A stretch of DNA of 64,000 nt from Prevotella sp. oral taxon 376 (lineage in GTDB: Bacteria > Bacteroidota > Bacteroidia > Bacteroidales > Bacteroidaceae). Position numbers and translations under genes: made by a program. Under the pieces are notes generated by a model that was given only the letters and a program-made list of their open reading frames with translations, was not told where the DNA came from and did not search any database. Shown piece by piece: positions 17,054-25,953 of the stretch. Every line of letters starts with the position of its first letter. Positions within the stretch are counted from its first letter, which is position 1. Where the stretch lies: positions 186,001-250,000 of the forward strand of contig NZ_PYXG01000002.1 of assembly GCF_003043945.1 (NCBI RefSeq). The letters are read 5' to 3'.

Positions 17054-18304
17054 TTAGCCTTCAATAGCCGCAACGCCGGGGAGCACCTTGCCCTCAATGG
17101 CCTCGAGCATGGCGCCGCCGCCCGTGGAAACATAGCTTACCTTGTCTGCAAGTCCGAACTTGTTAACCGCGGCGACAGAGTCTCCGCCGCCAACGAGTGA
17201 ATAGCAGCCATTCTCCTGAGTAGCCTGAGCCACAGTCTTGGCAATCTCGCCAGTACCCTTGGCAAAGTTCTCGAACTCAAACACGCCTACGGGACCATTC
17301 CAGAGAATTGTCTTTGAGTCGAGGATAATTTTTTTCCACTCGGCAATACTCTCTTCGGAAGCATCCATTCCTTCCCATTCGTCAGGAATATTATATATCG
17401 GGAAAACGCAACGCTCTGTATCGTTAGAAAACTCCTTGCCGCATACCGTGGCAATAGAAAGGCTCAAATTCACACCCTTCTCCTTGGCTGCCGCAATGAC
17501 ATTCAATGCCTCTGGCATGAGTTCATCTTCATGGAGCGATTTGCCGATGTGGCCACCCTGCGCCTTAATAAAGGTATATCCCATGCCGCCGCCGATGATG
17601 AGATTGTCTACTTTGTCGAGCAGATTTTTGATAACACCCAGCTTAGAGCTTACCTTTGAGCCGCCGATAATGGCAGTGAAAGGATGCTGCGCGTTTTTCA
17701 ATACATTATCGATAGCAGTAACTTCTTTCTCCATCAAGAAGCCAAGCATCTTGTGATCCTGGTCGAAAGAATCGGCAATAACGGCAGTAGAAGCATGCTT
17801 GCGATGAGCCGTACCGAACGCATCATTTACATATACATCCGCATAGGAAGCCAACTTTGCGGCAAAGCTCTTCTGGCTTTCCTTCATGGCCTTCTTTGCC
17901 TCGTCATATTCGGGTGTGCCTTTTTCAACGCCTACAGGCTTGCCTTCTTCCTCCGGATAGAAACGGAGGTTCTCAAGAAGGAGGACTTCACCTGGTTTCA
18001 AGGCTGCAGCGAGCTCATCCGCATGAGCGCAGTCAGGGGCAAATTTAACCTCTACTCCAAGGGCGTCGCTTACATTCTTGACAATTTGTCCAAGCGAAAG
18101 TTCTGCCTTCACCTTGCCCTTCGGCTTACCCATATGGCTCATCATGATGAGTGAACCGCCATCAGCGAGCACCTTCTTCAAAGTAGGGAGGGCACCGCGG
18201 ATGCGAGTGTCGTCAGTAACCTTGCCACTCTCATCCAATGGCACATTGAAGTCTACACGAACGATTGCCTTATGACCAGCAAAGTTGAATTGTTCAATTT
18301 TCAT
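17054..18304 (-). CDS. pgk: Phosphoglycerate kinase
   Basis: Glycolytic enzyme transferring phosphate from 1,3-bisphosphoglycerate to ADP, cytoplasmic. The 416 residues match the family. The N-terminal signature [21 protein letters not shown] is the substrate site. ENLRFY and [12 protein letters not shown] follow, then [11 protein letters not shown], and the C-terminal nucleotide-binding segment [11 protein letters not shown] with [10 protein letters not shown] -7 element (TATCTTTG) lies at 18341-18348. Confidence 0.97.
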   Translation of the reverse strand: MKIEQFNFAGHKAIVRVDFNVPLDESGKVTDDTRIRGALPTLKKVLADGGSLIMMSHMGKPKGKVKAELSLGQIVKNVSDALGVEVKFAPDCAHADELAAALKPGEVLLLENLRFYPEEEGKPVGVEKGTPEYDEAKKAMKESQKSFAAKLASYADVYVNDAFGTAHRKHASTAVIADSFDQDHKMLGFLMEKEVTAIDNVLKNAQHPFTAIIGGSKVSSKLGVIKNLLDKVDNLIIGGGMGYTFIKAQGGHIGKSLHEDELMPEALNVIAAAKEKGVNLSLSIATVCGKEFSNDTERCVFPIYNIPDEWEGMDASEESIAEWKKIILDSKTILWNGPVGVFEFENFAKGTGEIAKTVAQATQENGCYSLVGGGDSVAAVNKFGLADKVSYVSTGGGAMLEAIEGKVLPGVAAIEG

Positions 18305-18340
18305 TTTTTGTATATTTTATATGTTAATCCTTTCTTGTTG

Positions 18341-18348
18341 CAAAGATA
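18341..18348 (-). promoter_or_regulatory. -7 promoter element for pgk
   Basis: Reads TATCTTTG on the minus strand, 37 bp upstream of the pgk ATG. Confidence 0.6.
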
Positions 18349-18403
18349 CTACTTTTTCTTTAAACAAAATGCAGAGGGTATGAGTTTTTTCGTTTTTTAT
18401 CAC

Positions 18404-18411
18404 TACCTTTG
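18404..18411 (+). promoter_or_regulatory. -7 promoter element for queC
   Basis: TACCTTTG, 19 bp upstream of ATG 18431. The leader is too short for a preQ1 riboswitch. Confidence 0.55.
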
Positions 18412-18430
18412 TCCTTGAAATTCAAGGAAG

Positions 18431-19084
18431 ATGAAAGATTCTGTAATTATAGTAAGTGGTGGGATGGATTCCATCACCATGCTTTATGAATATAAAGACC
18501 GTATCAAACTGGGTGTTTCCTTTGATTATGGAAGTAATCACAATGCCCGGGAAATCCCGTTTGCACAATTGCATTGCGAGAGGCTGGGCATCCGGCACAT
18601 CGTCCTGAACCCCGGTTTCATGCGCTCGTACTTCAAAAGTTCACTTTTAGAGGGAGCAGCCGCTATTCCCGAGGGCAACTATGATGAAGACAACATGAAG
18701 TCGACGGTGGTTCCGTTTCGCAACGGGATCATGCTGAGCATTGCCGTCGGCATAGCAGAGAGCCATCATTTAAAGTATGTAATGATGGCCAATCATGGGG
18801 GCGACCATACCATCTATCCAGACTGTCGGCCGGAATTCGTGCGCGCCATGTCGGCCGCGGCCACGGCCGGCACCTTTGCCGGCATTGAACTCTGGGCGCC
18901 CTATACCGGCATTGCTAAGGCAGACATTGCCAGGCACGGCAAGGTTTTGGGCATTGATTACGCTGAAACTTGGAGCTGCTATAAGGGAGGTAAGCATCAT
19001 TGCGGCAAATGCGGAACCTGCCTTGAGCGCAAGGAAGCGCTCAAGGATGCCGAGATCGAAGACAGGACCGTTTACGACGGCTAA
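18431..19084 (+). CDS. queC: 7-cyano-7-deazaguanine (preQ0) synthase
   Basis: Makes preQ0 from 7-carboxy-7-deazaguanine, ammonia and ATP in queuosine synthesis. The 217 residues match. The PP-loop SGGMDS is at 9-14. The zinc site is in the C-terminal CYKGGKHHCGKCGTCLER, with four Cys. It is a single gene; convergent with radA, it is separated from that gene by about 75 bp. Confidence 0.95.
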   Translation: MKDSVIIVSGGMDSITMLYEYKDRIKLGVSFDYGSNHNAREIPFAQLHCERLGIRHIVLNPGFMRSYFKSSLLEGAAAIPEGNYDEDNMKSTVVPFRNGIMLSIAVGIAESHHLKYVMMANHGGDHTIYPDCRPEFVRAMSAAATAGTFAGIELWAPYTGIAKADIARHGKVLGIDYAETWSCYKGGKHHCGKCGTCLERKEALKDAEIEDRTVYDG

Positions 19085-19159
19085 TGCAAGCCGTGATCAG
19101 GCATTCCCACATCAAAGACCTTCTTGCACATGGGAAGACCTTTGGCATCAGATTCGGAA

Positions 19160-20563
19160 TCATCCAAACAGAGCCCTGAGGGCTTCTTCGACTTTCCGCA
19201 CAGGATGCAATTCTATCTTATATTTATGCGGATTGAATGCCTTGAGGTTATAGGCGGGGAGTAGAAGGTGCACAAATCCCAGTTTTTCAGCTTCAGCCAC
19301 CCGTTGTTCAACGCGGTTTACCGGACGGACTTCTCCGCTCAGTCCCACCTCGCCACACATACACCAGCCTGCCTCTATGGCCGTATCCACATTGCTGGAA
19401 AGTACCGCGGCAATGACGCTCAGATCCATTGCCATGTCTGTAACGCGCAGTCCACCGGCAATATTAAGGAACACATCCTTCTGCATCAGCTTGAAACCTA
19501 CGCGCTTTTCGAGAACGGCAAGGAGCATATTCAACCTCCGCTGGTCGAATCCCGTGGCTGATCGCTGAGGTGTTCCATAAGCGGCGCTTGACACCAAGGC
19601 CTGGGTTTCAACGAGAAATGGCCGCCCCCCTTCAATCGCGGAACTGATGGCTATACCTGAAAGGCCTTCATGGTCTTCGGAAAGAAGTAGTTCCGAAGGA
19701 TTTGATACTTGGCGGAGTCCGGTCTGCTCCATTTCATAAATTCCCAATTCTGATGTACTTCCGAATCGGTTCTTGATACTGCGAAGAATGCGATACATGT
19801 GGTGTTGGTCGCCTTCAAACTGAATCACCGTATCTACGATATGTTCAAGTATCTTCGGGCCGGCTATGGTTCCCTCTTTGTTAATATGTCCGATAAGGAT
19901 AACAGGAATACCGCTTGACTTTGCAAAACGAAGTAGGGCCGCCGCACATTCACGCACCTGGACTATACTTCCGGGACTTGAGTCTACCTGCTCTGTCGCT
20001 ATGGTCTGGATAGAATCTATGACTACAAGCTGTGGCTTCACATCCTTAATGTGGCCGAAGATGTTTTCGAGCGATGTCTCGCATAAGACAATGATATTGT
20101 CCATGGCACCTTTTCTGCCATTGATTCGTTCAGCCCGCATCTTAATTTGATGCGCGCTCTCTTCTCCCGAGACATAGAGCACCCGGGTGTCTTTCATGTT
20201 CAGGATTGTCTGGAGGGTGAGAGTTGACTTTCCAATGCCCGGTTCTCCTCCTAAGAGAACGATGCTTCCGGGCACAAGCCCTCCTCCTAATACCCGGTTT
20301 AACTCCACATCCCGCATATCCAAGCGGGGTTCGTCTTCAGCAGAGATTTCTTTTAGGAACACAGGCACAGCCCCCTCCCTAATCGCGTTTCTATGCTCAT
20401 TGATGGTCAAGGCTGCTGACTTTGCCGCCAAAGAGCCGGACTCTGAGGCAATGCGAATCTCCTTAAAGGTGTTCCACTGTCCGCAATTCGGGCATTTTCC
20501 TATCCATTTGGGGGATTCTTGACCGCAATTTGAGCAGACATAAGCAGTCTTGTCTTTTGCCAT
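19160..20563 (-). CDS. radA: DNA repair protein RadA (Sms)
   Basis: RecA-like ATPase that drives branch migration during recombination. The 467 residues hold all family elements: N-terminal zinc finger C10, C13, C24, C27; Walker A GGEPGIGKST near 94-103; the RadA signature KNRFGSTSE near 254; and a C-terminal Lon-protease-like domain with the inactive serine region (GGLRVTDMAMDLSVIAAVLS). A -7 element TATTTTTG lies at 20587-20594 on the minus strand. Confidence 0.96.
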   Translation of the reverse strand: MAKDKTAYVCSNCGQESPKWIGKCPNCGQWNTFKEIRIASESGSLAAKSAALTINEHRNAIREGAVPVFLKEISAEDEPRLDMRDVELNRVLGGGLVPGSIVLLGGEPGIGKSTLTLQTILNMKDTRVLYVSGEESAHQIKMRAERINGRKGAMDNIIVLCETSLENIFGHIKDVKPQLVVIDSIQTIATEQVDSSPGSIVQVRECAAALLRFAKSSGIPVILIGHINKEGTIAGPKILEHIVDTVIQFEGDQHHMYRILRSIKNRFGSTSELGIYEMEQTGLRQVSNPSELLLSEDHEGLSGIAISSAIEGGRPFLVETQALVSSAAYGTPQRSATGFDQRRLNMLLAVLEKRVGFKLMQKDVFLNIAGGLRVTDMAMDLSVIAAVLSSNVDTAIEAGWCMCGEVGLSGEVRPVNRVEQRVAEAEKLGFVHLLLPAYNLKAFNPHKYKIELHPVRKVEEALRALFG

Positions 20564-20586
20564 GTGTATTTATTTTTTCGTTTCTA

Positions 20587-20634
20587 CAAAAATACAAATT
20601 ATTTTCTTAGTATCAAAATTAATTGCTAAATTTG
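20587..20634. promoter_or_regulatory. Divergent -7 elements for radA and solute-binding lipoprotein
   Basis: On the minus strand TATTTTTG at 20587-20594 precedes radA. On the plus strand TAAATTTG at 20627-20634 precedes the lipoprotein gene at 20657. Confidence 0.5.
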
Positions 20635-20656
20635 CACTTATTATAGAAGTCAGAAC

Positions 20657-21556
20657 ATGAAGAGACTTGTCATATATATTTGCGCCCTGATCTTTTTGAT
20701 ATCGTGTGGACAATCATATGAGGAGAAACAGGCTGTTTCAAGAGCCGAAAGAGCTCGCTTGAAGAGGCTGGATTCTTTGGCGTTGAAGGTTGCGGTCCTG
20801 CCGACACTCGACTGCCTGCCTGTTTATTTGGCAAAAGTGCATAATCTCTTCGACACCACCAAGGTGGATGTACACCTCCGCATGTGGAATGCGCAAATGG
20901 ATGCAGATGCAGCTTTAATAAATGGCAGTATAGAAGGAGCCATTACTGACATAAAAAGGGTGGAGAAGATGGAGAGCAGGGGAGTCGAGTTTGAGATTCT
21001 GGGGCATACCAATGCCTACTGGCAATTGATAGCAAACCATACGGCCCGGATCAAACATGTAAAGCAGTTAGGCGACAAGATGGTTGCCATGACCCGTTAT
21101 TCGGCAACCGATTATCTTACCGAGAAAGCACTTGAGGGCGTTAAGACTACCGCATCCGTCTTCCGAGTCCAAATCAATGATGTTACCGTCAGGCTCCATA
21201 TGTTGCTCAACAACGAGATGGATGCCATGTGGCTTACAGAACCTCAGGCTACCACGGCACGCCTTTATAAGAATCCGGTATTAAAGGACAGCCGCGAAAT
21301 GAAGGAGACATTAGGGGTCGTAGCCTTTCGCTCCCGCATACTTACGGACGAAAGAAGACGACAACAGGTGTGCAATTTCGTGAAAGGATATAATGACGCG
21401 TGTGATTCCATAAACAAGTATGGAATAAAACATTACGCGGATTTAGTAAAGACTTACTGCAAAACTGACGGGAAAACTTTGAAAGCATTGCCGGCACTAA
21501 AATATATCCACCTATCGGATGCCGTAATAAAGAGCGGCAGGAAGGCAAACCAATAA
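20657..21556 (+). CDS. Solute-binding lipoprotein (NMT1/SsuA-like periplasmic-binding fold)
   Basis: Lipoprotein of 299 residues: signal MKRLVIYICALIFLISC with lipobox LISC and lipidated Cys17. The body resembles type 2 periplasmic binding proteins of the NMT1/THI5-SsuA group (LKVAVLPTLDCLPVYLAK at the first strand, GSIEGAITDI, GDKMVAM, MDAMWLTEPQA). Ligands in that group include pyrimidine precursors and sulfonates, but the ligand here is unknown. No permease or ATPase gene is adjacent. The TPR gene follows 60 bp downstream on the same strand. Confidence 0.7.
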   Translation: MKRLVIYICALIFLISCGQSYEEKQAVSRAERARLKRLDSLALKVAVLPTLDCLPVYLAKVHNLFDTTKVDVHLRMWNAQMDADAALINGSIEGAITDIKRVEKMESRGVEFEILGHTNAYWQLIANHTARIKHVKQLGDKMVAMTRYSATDYLTEKALEGVKTTASVFRVQINDVTVRLHMLLNNEMDAMWLTEPQATTARLYKNPVLKDSREMKETLGVVAFRSRILTDERRRQQVCNFVKGYNDACDSINKYGIKHYADLVKTYCKTDGKTLKALPALKYIHLSDAVIKSGRKANQ

Positions 21557-21616
21557 CAATATCAACGAGCCGAGGAGGCAATAAGAAAGAGAGCCCAAAG
21601 CGGCCAACAATAAACT

Positions 21617-23803
21617 ATGAATATAAAACTTAAGGATAACCTCAGAGCGTATCTCCATGCAAATTATCGTTGCAATGATCTCATCAGAATTATCATGCAA
21701 CTCTCGGAAGAGGAACATATCCATGACATCCATCATCGGATAGAGCGCGTCTCGGAAGACTACAGGCGCATGTTAGACTTCATGCGTAAGGGGTATCAGG
21801 ATCCTGAGCGCGGCATATTATACCATAAACTCTTCGTGAAAGCGACGAATATAGGGCTTGACCTCTATAAGCGGCTTGACATGCAGGCGCGCCCCTCCTT
21901 TCTTAGAGCCCAGAGCCGTACTGCCAATAACGACTTCTCACATGAGGCAATCCGGTCGGTCATGGAGGACATGGTTACTGGCATTGCCATGCTGAGTCTT
22001 GAGTCGGAAGAGCTAAAACAGCAGAAGCAAGCCGAGATCTTCGATACGCATCAAAAGAAAATGAGCAGGATCTTTGATCACATTCTTGTTTCTGACGGAT
22101 GGACAGAAGCAGATTCCCAATTCTATACCGAACTCATCTTGTCGCCGACCATAGAGTCGAATGATGCCCAGACTCTCGCAAGTGCAATAAGTCTTAGCGG
22201 TTCGCAATATTTCGATTTCCAGAAAAACAAGTCTTTGGCAGATATTTATCTGAAAACAACCGATAAGCATGTCCGGCAAAGAGCGTTAGTAGGGTGGGTT
22301 TTCTCATTGGATGACGGCTTTCCGGCCTATGAACAAGAACTGAAAGCGTTGTGTGAAACAGTTTGTAAATCAGAATCTAACATCCAAGATCTATTCGAAC
22401 TCCAGAAGCAATTCTATTATTGTAACAATACACAGATTGACAGCAACCGCATTCAAAATGAGATTATGGGAGATCTTATGAGAAACCCGAATCTCAAGTT
22501 TACACGGTTCGGCATAGAAGAAAAAGAGGATTCTCTGAACGATATCCTACATCCAGATGCTTCCGAGAAGGCCATGGAAGAGGTGGAAGATGCCATGAGG
22601 AAACTTACCGACATGCAGAAGCAAGGCATGGACATATATTTCGGCGGCTTCAGTCATATGAAACGCTATGCTTTCTTCTACGACCTGAGTAACTGGTTCG
22701 TGCCTTTTTATATAGACCATCCCGACCTAAAGCGGGCCAATACGAAATTACAGAATATATCATTCATGAAAAACCTTCTCGAGAAAGGACCGTTCTGTGA
22801 TAGCGACAAATATTCTTTTGCACTGGCTCTCTCTTCCACAATTGACATGATTCCCGATAATGTCAAGGAAATGCTGAATAATCCAGATGCGACCTTTGGT
22901 GGCGTAGCAGTTGACAATACGGAATCTCCTGCATACATCCGGAGAATGTATCTGCAGGATTTTTACAGGTTCTTCAATCTCTATACAGATAATCGAGATT
23001 TCAGAAACAGCCTCTACAGCCCAAATGGAGAAACTCGGGAGTTTATGTGTAGCAGATTATTTCAGGCTACAGAACTCCCCAAATACAGCTTAGAAATGAT
23101 TTCCTTTCTAAGAAAAAACTTCAGGCCCAAAGAAAGTGTACTTTATGATTTTGCTCATGCATACCCCAATAAACAAGAGGCAGGATACTTCATTGCAATG
23201 GGACTTCTCGCTTCTAATAATTCTTGGGGGAATTCATCATCTTACTTCCGAAATGCATTAGAGCTTGAGCCGGAAAACGAACAAGCCATCAAAGGTCTTG
23301 CCCGTACGGAACTCAGGGATGGAAATGCAGAAGAGTCAGCAGCTCTTTATGCAAAACTAATGCTGCTTCATCCTGAAAGAAAATCATATCAGATCAATTA
23401 TTCCTTGGCACTCGTTAAAACTGGAAATTATGATTTGGCCCTGAATACCCTCTATCGATTAAATTTAGAGAATCCAGATGACGAAAATGTAAGCCGTGCT
23501 TTAGGGTGGGGACTACTGTGCAAAGGAAATGCACAGCAAGCCTATGCTATTTATAAAGGCCTGATAGAGAAAGGCAACACCATCATAGATGACTATCTGA
23601 ATATGGGCTATGCCGCATGGGGACAACACAATATAAAAGAAGCAGCCGGACTGTTTAAAAAGTATAGTGATGATCCCCGGAGCGGAATGGATAACGAGTC
23701 TTTACTCACACAGGCATTTGATGAAGATGAGCAAATCCTTTCGACTTACAATATAGACAAAACAGAGAGATTCTTAATGATAGAGATCGCAACTCAAGCA
23801 TAA
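21617..23803 (+). CDS. Large TPR-repeat protein of unknown function
   Basis: A 728-residue cytoplasmic protein without signal peptide or membrane segment. The first 540 residues are helical, charged and of no family I recognise. From about residue 545 onward there are four to five tetratricopeptide repeats, for example GYFIAMGLLASNNSWGNSSS, AIKGLARTELRDGNAEESAA and VSRALGWGLLCKGNAQQAYA. TPR arrays usually hold protein complexes. The gene ends in a strong bidirectional terminator facing rho. Confidence 0.75.
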   Translation: MNIKLKDNLRAYLHANYRCNDLIRIIMQLSEEEHIHDIHHRIERVSEDYRRMLDFMRKGYQDPERGILYHKLFVKATNIGLDLYKRLDMQARPSFLRAQSRTANNDFSHEAIRSVMEDMVTGIAMLSLESEELKQQKQAEIFDTHQKKMSRIFDHILVSDGWTEADSQFYTELILSPTIESNDAQTLASAISLSGSQYFDFQKNKSLADIYLKTTDKHVRQRALVGWVFSLDDGFPAYEQELKALCETVCKSESNIQDLFELQKQFYYCNNTQIDSNRIQNEIMGDLMRNPNLKFTRFGIEEKEDSLNDILHPDASEKAMEEVEDAMRKLTDMQKQGMDIYFGGFSHMKRYAFFYDLSNWFVPFYIDHPDLKRANTKLQNISFMKNLLEKGPFCDSDKYSFALALSSTIDMIPDNVKEMLNNPDATFGGVAVDNTESPAYIRRMYLQDFYRFFNLYTDNRDFRNSLYSPNGETREFMCSRLFQATELPKYSLEMISFLRKNFRPKESVLYDFAHAYPNKQEAGYFIAMGLLASNNSWGNSSSYFRNALELEPENEQAIKGLARTELRDGNAEESAALYAKLMLLHPERKSYQINYSLALVKTGNYDLALNTLYRLNLENPDDENVSRALGWGLLCKGNAQQAYAIYKGLIEKGNTIIDDYLNMGYAAWGQHNIKEAAGLFKKYSDDPRSGMDNESLLTQAFDEDEQILSTYNIDKTERFLMIEIATQA

Positions 23804-23805
23804 TC

Positions 23806-23837
23806 ATTAAAGGCTGCTCCGATGGGCAGCCTTTAAT
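23806..23837. terminator. Bidirectional terminator between TPR gene and rho
   Basis: A perfect 12-bp stem, ATTAAAGGCTGC (23806-23817) with GCAGCCTTTAAT (23826-23837), and an 8-nt loop. The A/T ends of the stem serve as U-tract in either direction. It separates two convergent genes. Confidence 0.8.
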
Positions 23838-23842
23838 ATGTC

Positions 23843-25783
23843 TTACGAATTCATCGACAAAAGAAATTCTTCATTATCACGGGTATGAATCATTCTGTCA
23901 TGTATGGTATTCATAGCTTCTATAGGATTCATATCGCTAATATATTTACGCAAGATCCACATGCGGTCAAGCGTAGTCTTATCCTGCAAAAGATCATCAC
24001 GGCGGGTACTGGATGCAACAAGGTTTACAGATGGGAAAATACGCTTGTTGGACAATGAGCGATCAAGCTGGAGCTCCATGTTTCCTGTACCCTTAAATTC
24101 CTCAAAGATCACTTCATCCATCTTACTGCCTGTATCTATCAATGCAGTTGCGATAATTGTCAGTGAACCTCCACCTTCGATATTACGAGCCGCACCGAAG
24201 AAACGCTTCGGTTTCTGAAGCGCGTTTGCGTCAACACCTCCTGTCAACACCTTACCCGATGCGGGACTGACGGTGTTATAAGCACGCGCCAATCGGGTGA
24301 TAGAGTCGAGAAAGATTACTACATCATGACCACATTCAACCATGCGCTTAGCCTTTTCAAGAACAATACCCGTAATCTTTACATGGCGCTCTGCAGGCTC
24401 ATCAAAAGTTGACGCGATAACCTCGGCCTTCACGGTACGCGCCATATCTGTAACCTCCTCCGGACGCTCATCGATGAGTAGCATCATCAAATATGCTTCT
24501 GGGTGATTTGCCGCAATTGCATTGGCAATATCTTTCATCAAAATAGTCTTACCTGTTTTAGGCTGAGCCACGATTAACGCGCGCTGGCCCTTACCAATAG
24601 GAGAAAAAAGATCAACTATGCGAGTGGAAAGGTTTGTTGTGGCAGAATCGCCACAGAGAGTAAACTTTTCGTCAGGGAAGAGTGGGGTGAGATGTTCAAA
24701 AGGTATACGATCACGAACCTCAGAAGGTTCTCTTCCATTAATCTTGTCAATGCTTGTAAGCGGGAAATATTTCTCTCCGTCATGTGGTGGACGGACATGG
24801 CACTGGATAACATCTCCGGTCTTCAAACCATAGTGTTTTATCTGATTTCCAGAAACATAAATGTCATCAGGTGAAGAAAGATAGTTATAATCACTTGACC
24901 GCAGAAAACCATAGCCGTCAGGCATAATCTCAAGAACCCCATTAGCTGTTACAATATCAGAAAAGTCATACGCATTGGTAACCATAGGAGCTACTACCGG
25001 AGCCTGATAGGCAGACATCGGGACGGGACCAGGTACCGTAGGACGATCGAACATGTCATATGTGGGAACGGCTCCTTGATCTTCAATCGGGAGATCTACT
25101 GTTACTATGAAATCTGTGCCGTCGCCAGGATCGCCTCTCCAAACCTCATCTTCTATCGCGTCACGCTGCTCCTCTATATTATTCTGGTTATGCGCATTGA
25201 TTTTTTCCTGAAGCTGAGCGAGCAAACCTTCCCCCTCAGTCTCCTCGTTTTCTGGTTCTACTCCAGACGCAAACTGTGCCTCCGGAATAAGACTGTCTTC
25301 TTCCACGGCAGGAGCAGTTTCTCCTGTCGTTTCCTCTGGTTCCTTGCCGGCACTCTCTATTTCTGCTTGTGCGGTAAGTCCTGACTCACGCTTGGTCTTT
25401 CTGCCCCTGGGCTTAAAAGCTGCTACGGGCGACTCCTTTTCAGGAGATGGTATTTCTGATGATTTTTCCGGATCAGTAGTAATCTCTTCTTTAAACAAGG
25501 GAGTTTCTTCTGCTGCAGGCTTTTTCTTCTTCAGATCATAATTCTCGCCCTCTTTTCCCTTTACGGAATACACTCGGTCCACCTCTTTTTTCACAATGCG
25601 AGTACGGTGTCTCTTCGTTGTAGCTAATGGATTCTTATTGCTTTCATCCTCGGCTTGTTTATCCAGAATGGCATAAGCAATATCCTCAATGGTTGCACCT
25701 GGTGCGGCGTCTACACCAAGTTTCTTTACTATATCTTCCAACTCAGAGATATTCTTAGATAATAATTCGTCTTTGCTATACAT
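23843..25783 (-). CDS. rho: Transcription termination factor Rho with long disordered insert
   Basis: Hexameric RNA helicase ending transcription. The 646 residues are over 200 longer than E. coli Rho (419). The N-terminal Rho_N helical domain (1-50) is followed by a roughly 200-residue acidic, low-complexity insert (about 70-275: runs of Glu, Pro, Ser and Lys). The RNA-binding cold-shock domain follows ([20 protein letters not shown]). The ATPase has P-loop QPKTGKT (407-413), [12 protein letters not shown] and [11 protein letters not shown]. Such inserts are typical of Bacteroidota Rho. A -7 element TATCTTTG is at 25867-25874, minus strand. Confidence 0.96.
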   Translation of the reverse strand: MYSKDELLSKNISELEDIVKKLGVDAAPGATIEDIAYAILDKQAEDESNKNPLATTKRHRTRIVKKEVDRVYSVKGKEGENYDLKKKKPAAEETPLFKEEITTDPEKSSEIPSPEKESPVAAFKPRGRKTKRESGLTAQAEIESAGKEPEETTGETAPAVEEDSLIPEAQFASGVEPENEETEGEGLLAQLQEKINAHNQNNIEEQRDAIEDEVWRGDPGDGTDFIVTVDLPIEDQGAVPTYDMFDRPTVPGPVPMSAYQAPVVAPMVTNAYDFSDIVTANGVLEIMPDGYGFLRSSDYNYLSSPDDIYVSGNQIKHYGLKTGDVIQCHVRPPHDGEKYFPLTSIDKINGREPSEVRDRIPFEHLTPLFPDEKFTLCGDSATTNLSTRIVDLFSPIGKGQRALIVAQPKTGKTILMKDIANAIAANHPEAYLMMLLIDERPEEVTDMARTVKAEVIASTFDEPAERHVKITGIVLEKAKRMVECGHDVVIFLDSITRLARAYNTVSPASGKVLTGGVDANALQKPKRFFGAARNIEGGGSLTIIATALIDTGSKMDEVIFEEFKGTGNMELQLDRSLSNKRIFPSVNLVASSTRRDDLLQDKTTLDRMWILRKYISDMNPIEAMNTIHDRMIHTRDNEEFLLSMNS

Positions 25784-25866
25784 ATATTTAGTATAATATA
25801 ATATAATGAATGTTTGTGAATGATGCTGCTTCCAGAACAGAAACAGTAGTTGCTAAAAACTGAATG

Positions 25867-25874
25867 CAAAGATA
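25867..25874 (-). promoter_or_regulatory. -7 promoter element for rho
   Basis: TATCTTTG on the minus strand, between the rpsA terminator and the rho start; gives a leader of about 80 nt. Confidence 0.55.
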
Positions 25875-25899
25875 CAAATAGTTATTGGAAATACCAAAA

Positions 25900-25928
25900 A
25901 AAAGCTCGCTTTTTTGAAGCGAGCTTTT
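25900..25928 (-). terminator. Rho-independent terminator after rpsA
   Basis: A 12-bp perfect stem, AAAAGCTCGCTT (25900-25911) with AAGCGAGCTTTT (25917-25928), and a 5-nt loop. On the minus strand it is followed by a T-run. Confidence 0.85.
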
Positions 25929-25953
25929 AATTTAATAATAGGAATGGAGTTCG

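Noticed and set aside
18412..18430. Possible preQ1 riboswitch before queC
   Set aside because: The leader between the promoter element and the start codon is under 20 nt, too short for any riboswitch.
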